NCBI GenBank assembly: GCA_021414185.1
Contig: JAIOOZ010000485.1
Span: forward strand, 1 to 7,035
Direction of reading: 5' to 3'
DNA from: Betaproteobacteria bacterium
GTDB taxonomy: Bacteria > Pseudomonadota > Gammaproteobacteria > Burkholderiales > SG8-41
DNA: 7,035 nucleotides
Positions 3,706 to 7,035 of this stretch are shown in pieces. The position numbers were made by a program, and so were the translations under genes. A model generated the notes under the pieces. The model was not told the DNA's origin, made no database searches, and was given only the letters and a program-made list of their open reading frames with translations. Position 1 is the stretch's first letter. Every line of letters starts with the position of its first letter.

Positions 3706-5577
3706 ATGGCGATCGGAAAGCGCGCGCTTTATATGCTTGCTGCGGCGTGGGCAATTACGCAGGGGATCGGCGCGGCGCTGGCGGGCGGCGCTGCGGCACC
3801 CAATGTGGTCAGCCAGTGCCGCGATCTCGCCGGCGTGCATGCGAAGGGTTTCCCGGTGCGGCCCGTGCAGCCCGGCGCGATCGAAGTGTGCGAGCGCGCG
3901 GCAAAGGCGGCACCGGCCAATATGGGGGTGCCGGCGTATCTCGCGCGCGCCTACTATGCGGCCAAACGCGGGGACGATTCGTTCGCAGTCGCGCAGCGTT
4001 CTGCGCAAGGCGGCAGCGCCGTCGGCATGGCGGCGCTGGGCGTGACCTACGAGTTCGGCCACGGCACCAAGGTCGACGCGGCGCGTGCGCGCGAGTGGTA
4101 CCAACGCGGCGCCGAGCTTGGCAATGCGTGGGCGCAATGCAATTATGCCGCCCTTATTTCGCGTGAGGAGGGCGAACTGCCGACGCAGCGTGAAGAGAGC
4201 GCGCGCTGGTTTCTCAAGTCGGCACAGCAGGGGTTTGCGGTCGCCCAAGCCAGGCTGGGCGCGCTGTATCGCAGGGGACAGGGCGTTGAAAAAGACCCCG
4301 CTGAAGCACTACGCTGGCTGACGCGCGCACGCGCGCAAGGCGACGCCTTGGCAAGCCACGTGCTCGGCTACATGCATGAGAAAGGCGAGGGCGTCAAGAA
4401 AGACGAGGTGCGCGCCGTGGATCTGTACCTTGAGTCGACGCGGCGCGGCCGCGAAGCCGCGAAGGACACGTTGCTGTTAAACCTGTTTCTGGGCAATGTT
4501 CCGCTTGCCGCTGTTGACCGCGTGCTCGCTTACGCCAAGTCGAAAGCGGATGGTGGTGATGACAAAGCACGGTTGGCGCTGGGCATGGTCTATCTGTACG
4601 GCAAGGTCGTGCCGGCCGACGACCGGGCTGCGGCGCGATGGTTTCAGACATTGGTCGATGCCTATGACAGTGGCACCGTTTCCATCTTCACGAGGGTTTT
4701 CCCGGAGTTCACTTCGCCGTTGTCCGATGCCAAAACGGCGCTGAGCTGGATGTACGCGAGCGGGCGCGGCGTTCCGCAAGACATGGCCGCCGCGGTGCGC
4801 ACGCTGTACGGCGATGCAGCGGTCGGCGCGAGTTTTTTTCTGACTACTGCGGACGCCATTGATTTCTGGTTTTTGCTTTTTTTCGCGGCGCTGGCCGCCG
4901 GTTTCTTCTGTTTGTTCCGCCACGCCTGGATCACGCGCTGCCGCGCTACAGGCCTGCCGCTTTTTTTGCCGCTGCGGGTGGCGGGCCGGGCGCAGGAAGG
5001 CACCGTTGTCATTGATGGCACGACGGCCAAATTGACCGGCGTCGGGGCACCGGCCAAATACCGCGTGTTGGTGATGACGTTGATTTTGTTCGGCAGCGCT
5101 GCTTTGTTCGGCGTCTATTTGTTATGGGACACGCTGCCAAAATTCGGCGCCGCGCTGACCGAGGCCTTCGCACCCGTTCCGGCCCTGGATTTGACGAAAG
5201 ACTGGGCGACTAACAGCGATATGTATATGGCCTGGGTCAAATCTGCGCCACCTCTTGTCGATGCCTTGATTTATTTGCTGCGCGCGGTCCTGATGATCAG
5301 CACTGCGTTCGCCCTGCCATTCATGCCGCGCGACGTGCATTGGGTGCCGGAAACGGGCTTATCGATCGGCTACTGGACGCGCGCGCCGCTGCACTGGGCG
5401 GCGTGGAGCGACATCGCCGGCTGGGAGATGCACAAGACCGGTCTCCTGGAGCGGTGGCGGGTATTGGACATCCGTACGCGCGACGGCAGGACGCTGTCGC
5501 TCAACGGCAAAACCTACGGCGAGCGTCTGCTGCCGTTGCTCGAAGCGGTGCGCGCGCGCACGGGCGCGGGGCGATAG
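3706..5577 (+). CDS. Exported Sel1-repeat protein with three C-terminal membrane segments and a possible PH-like tail
   Basis: The start at ATG 3706 is supported by AAAGGA 7 bases upstream. The 623-residue product begins with a likely signal peptide (1-26, ending ALA). Residues about 60-370 carry Sel1/TPR-like helical repeats with the A-x-LG-x-x-Y pattern: MAALGVTYEFGHGTKVDAAR (108-127), AQARLGALYRRGQGVEKDPA (180-199), ASHVLGYMHEKGEGVKKDEV (216-235), ARLALGMVYLYGKVVPADDR (288-307) and ALSWMYASGRGVPQDMAAAV (345-364). Three hydrophobic segments follow at about 386-405, 454-474 and 517-539. The end (about 560-618) has WSDIAGWEMHKTGLLERWRV and alternating strands, reminiscent of bacterial PH-like domains; this is tentative. 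Sel1 repeats usually mediate protein-protein contacts, here probably on the periplasmic side. Topology and partner are unknown. GC content is high, like the flanking chromosome. The gene converges on the receptor gene 39 bp downstream. Confidence 0.82.
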   Translation: MAIGKRALYMLAAAWAITQGIGAALAGGAAAPNVVSQCRDLAGVHAKGFPVRPVQPGAIEVCERAAKAAPANMGVPAYLARAYYAAKRGDDSFAVAQRSAQGGSAVGMAALGVTYEFGHGTKVDAARAREWYQRGAELGNAWAQCNYAALISREEGELPTQREESARWFLKSAQQGFAVAQARLGALYRRGQGVEKDPAEALRWLTRARAQGDALASHVLGYMHEKGEGVKKDEVRAVDLYLESTRRGREAAKDTLLLNLFLGNVPLAAVDRVLAYAKSKADGGDDKARLALGMVYLYGKVVPADDRAAARWFQTLVDAYDSGTVSIFTRVFPEFTSPLSDAKTALSWMYASGRGVPQDMAAAVRTLYGDAAVGASFFLTTADAIDFWFLLFFAALAAGFFCLFRHAWITRCRATGLPLFLPLRVAGRAQEGTVVIDGTTAKLTGVGAPAKYRVLVMTLILFGSAALFGVYLLWDTLPKFGAALTEAFAPVPALDLTKDWATNSDMYMAWVKSAPPLVDALIYLLRAVLMISTAFALPFMPRDVHWVPETGLSIGYWTRAPLHWAAWSDIAGWEMHKTGLLERWRVLDIRTRDGRTLSLNGKTYGERLLPLLEAVRARTGAGR

Positions 5578-5616
5578 CGGACAAGCACTCCGCTGTGGTG
5601 GCAAGAGGTACGCGTC

Positions 5617-6597
5617 CTACTCGGCTTTGATCGCCTGCGATTTGATCACGCTCGCCCAGCGGGCGATTTCCGCTTTGATGTGACGTTCGAGGTCTTCCGG
5701 CGTGCCGCCGCGCGGCTCGAAACCAAGGCTTGAGAATCTTTCCTTCGTTTCGGGCGCCTGCACCACGCGGTTGATCGCCTGATTGAGGCGGTCTACCACC
5801 GGCCGCGGCATGTTGGCCGGCCCCACGATGCCGAACCAGTTCACTACCTCGAAGTCCTTGATGCCGCTTTCGGCGATGGTCGGCACGTCCGGCAACAGCG
5901 GCGTGCGTGCATTGGCGGCGACGCCGATCGCCTTGATCTTGTTGGTGCCCAGCATGTTCGTGATGGAGCCCAGCGCCGCAAACATGGTCGATACCTGGCC
6001 GCCGATTAAGCCGGTGAGCGAAAGATTGGCGCCCTGATAGGGAATATGCACCATGTCGGTCTTGGTGCGTGCTTTGAAAAACTCCATGCCGAGGTGGGTG
6101 ATCGCACCTATGCCTGACGAGCCGTAATTGATCTGGCCCGGTTTCGCCTTCGCCAGAGCTACCAGGTCCTTCGCGGAGCGCACCGGCATGGACGGATGGA
6201 TCACCAGCACCTGCGGCGATACCGCCATCAGCGTGATCATCGTGAAATCCTTGATCGGATCGTATGGCGTCTTCGGCTGCAGCACTGGGTTGATCGCATT
6301 GGGCCCCGGATTCGCGAGCAGCAGGGTATAGCCGTCTGCGGGCGAGCGCACGACCTGTTCCGCACCCAGCGCGCCGCCGGCGCCGCCGCGGTTGTCGACG
6401 ATGACCTGTTGCCCGAGCGGTTCCGCGAGGCGCTGGCTCACCACGCGCGCGATGATGTCGTTGGCGCCGCCTGGTGCGAACGGCACGACGATGCGTACGG
6501 TTTTAACCGGGAAATTCTGCGCGAGCGCTGCCGCGCCTGCGATGCATAAGCATGATGCAGCGATGATGCGCAATGCCGTGTTGCAACCCGGTTTCAT
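5617..6597 (-). CDS. Bug/TctC-family periplasmic solute-binding receptor (tripartite tricarboxylate transporter type)
   Basis: The 326-residue product has the family's normal full length. Residues 1-26 are a signal peptide ending AAALA, with cleavage before QNFP. Family motifs appear in order: VRIVVPFAPGGANDIIAR (34-51), which includes the ligand-contacting loop; VIVDNRGGAGGALGAE (65-80); PADGYTLLLANPG (86-98); YDPIKDFTMIT (112-122); PGQINYGSSGIGAITHLG (153-170); HIPYQGA (184-190); and LPDVPTIAESG (235-245). The protein captures a small, usually carboxylate-bearing, ligand in the periplasm. No TctA or TctB membrane genes are nearby, so it is an orphan receptor, as is common in Burkholderiales. 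The start has GGAG (minus strand, 6606-6603) 5 bases upstream. It is divergent from a hydrolase gene that might act on the same substrate, which is inference. The ligand cannot be predicted. Confidence 0.95.
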   Translation of the reverse strand: MKPGCNTALRIIAASCLCIAGAAALAQNFPVKTVRIVVPFAPGGANDIIARVVSQRLAEPLGQQVIVDNRGGAGGALGAEQVVRSPADGYTLLLANPGPNAINPVLQPKTPYDPIKDFTMITLMAVSPQVLVIHPSMPVRSAKDLVALAKAKPGQINYGSSGIGAITHLGMEFFKARTKTDMVHIPYQGANLSLTGLIGGQVSTMFAALGSITNMLGTNKIKAIGVAANARTPLLPDVPTIAESGIKDFEVVNWFGIVGPANMPRPVVDRLNQAINRVVQAPETKERFSSLGFEPRGGTPEDLERHIKAEIARWASVIKSQAIKAE

Positions 6598-6678
6598 TTT
6601 TTCTCCGCCGATTTATCTTATTGTGTGTTGCGTGATATAAAGCTAACACATAACAATCGCTTCTGGTTTGGGGAAATA
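6598..6678. promoter_or_regulatory. Divergent promoter region between receptor and hydrolase genes
   Basis: These 81 bases are AT-rich compared with their surroundings and must carry both start regions if the genes have their own promoters. TGTGTT (6624-6629) and AACACA (6645-6650) form a perfect inverted repeat with a 15-base spacer that encloses TATAAA (6636-6641). This could be an operator over a -10-like box. No convincing -35 box was found on either strand, so promoter positions are not assigned. Confidence 0.4.
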
Positions 6679-7035
6679 ATGAGCAAGGAGAAAAAGCCGT
6701 CGGGTCTGCAGGCGATGGCCACCGCGACTGCCGAAGACTACAAGCGCGATCCGACGCGCTGGGGCAGCGAAGAGGTTGCTGCGCATTTCGCGGGATTCGA
6801 ACATCTCGACGTGCGCACGAGCGGCGCCGTCATCCGCCTGCGTCATGGCGGCTCGGGCCCGCCTTTGCTGCTGGTGCACGGCAATCCGCAGAATCACACC
6901 TGCTGGTACAAGATCGCGGCGAAACTTGCCAAAAAATTCCACGTGATACTGCCCGACCTGCGCGGCTACGGCGACAGCTCGCTGCCGGAGGCGGGAACCG
7001 ACAACGTCAACTTCAGTTTCCGCGCGATGTCGCAG
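6679..7035 (+). CDS. Alpha/beta hydrolase, haloacetate dehalogenase-like, 5' part (cut by window end)
   Basis: The first 119 residues are present and the frame is open to the last base. GGGGA (6670-6674) precedes ATG 6679 by 4 bases. After a polar N-terminal extension (1-45), the fold begins with VIRLRHGGSGPPLLLVHGNP (51-70), containing the oxyanion-hole HGNP. QNHTCWYKIAAKLAKKFHVI (71-90) and LPDLRGYGDSSLPEA (91-105) follow, then NFSFRAMSQ. The HGxPQxH...W.xIA and DLRGYGDS combination is typical of the family that includes fluoroacetate/haloacetate dehalogenases and epoxide hydrolases. The nucleophile (Asp or Ser) and catalytic His lie beyond the window, so dehalogenase and esterase activities cannot be told apart. 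No signal peptide is present; it should be cytoplasmic. It is divergently transcribed from the solute receptor gene. Confidence 0.88.
   Translation, partial: MSKEKKPSGLQAMATATAEDYKRDPTRWGSEEVAAHFAGFEHLDVRTSGAVIRLRHGGSGPPLLLVHGNPQNHTCWYKIAAKLAKKFHVILPDLRGYGDSSLPEAGTDNVNFSFRAMSQ

Noticed and set aside
3645..4166. Overlapping plus-strand frame starting MMLLRKPAWLTVALMMKGC, which resembles a signal peptide
   Set aside because: It runs into the Sel1 gene in a different frame, where its translation is Arg/Ala-rich and typical of a shadow frame. The Sel1 frame has its own signal peptide and ribosome binding site.
5576..5594. AGCGGA and TCCGCT inverted repeat between the convergent Sel1 and receptor genes, as a bidirectional terminator
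   Set aside because: Only 6 bp with a 7-base loop, partly inside the stop codon region, and no T-run on either strand. It is too weak to call.

Overview
The window looks like a high-GC betaproteobacterial chromosome segment, probably Burkholderiales. The evidence is GC-rich coding sequence, an orphan Bug/TctC-type periplasmic receptor (a family greatly expanded in that order), and a GC-rich hairpin repeat scattered between genes. The genus cannot be told from this sequence.

Left part (1-927): the 3' end of a sigma-70/ECF-type sigma factor is followed 15 bp later by a single-pass membrane protein that is probably its partner or anti-sigma factor. It lacks the usual zinc-binding anti-sigma motif. 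Middle part (928-3705): an accessory patch containing three small exported-protein genes (1156-1563, 1900-2340 and a stop-interrupted copy at 3156-3509) and a macrodomain ADP-ribose-binding protein (2408-2989). Three copies of one structured intergenic repeat lie around them: 952-1083, 1653-1827 and a truncated copy at 3554-3585. The exported genes share an almost identical start/signal-peptide segment or a similar one, a conserved cysteine plan and a common C-terminal motif. Their mature parts have diverged strongly and are AT-rich (about 40% GC in the first gene).

Right part (3706-7035): a large exported Sel1-repeat protein with three membrane segments and a possible PH-like tail (3706-5577) sits behind a nested inverted repeat that could mask its ribosome binding site. 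Convergent to it is a tripartite-tricarboxylate-transporter-type solute receptor (6597-5617). Divergent from that is the 5' part of an alpha/beta hydrolase resembling haloacetate dehalogenases (6679 to the window edge); the two share an 81-bp promoter region.

The most interesting items are the repeat-framed family of small secreted cysteine proteins with conserved leaders and divergent bodies, the covarying modular hairpin repeat, and the Shine-Dalgarno-masking structure ahead of the Sel1 gene. None proves a new system. No toxin-immunity, CRISPR, phage or transposase gene is visible.
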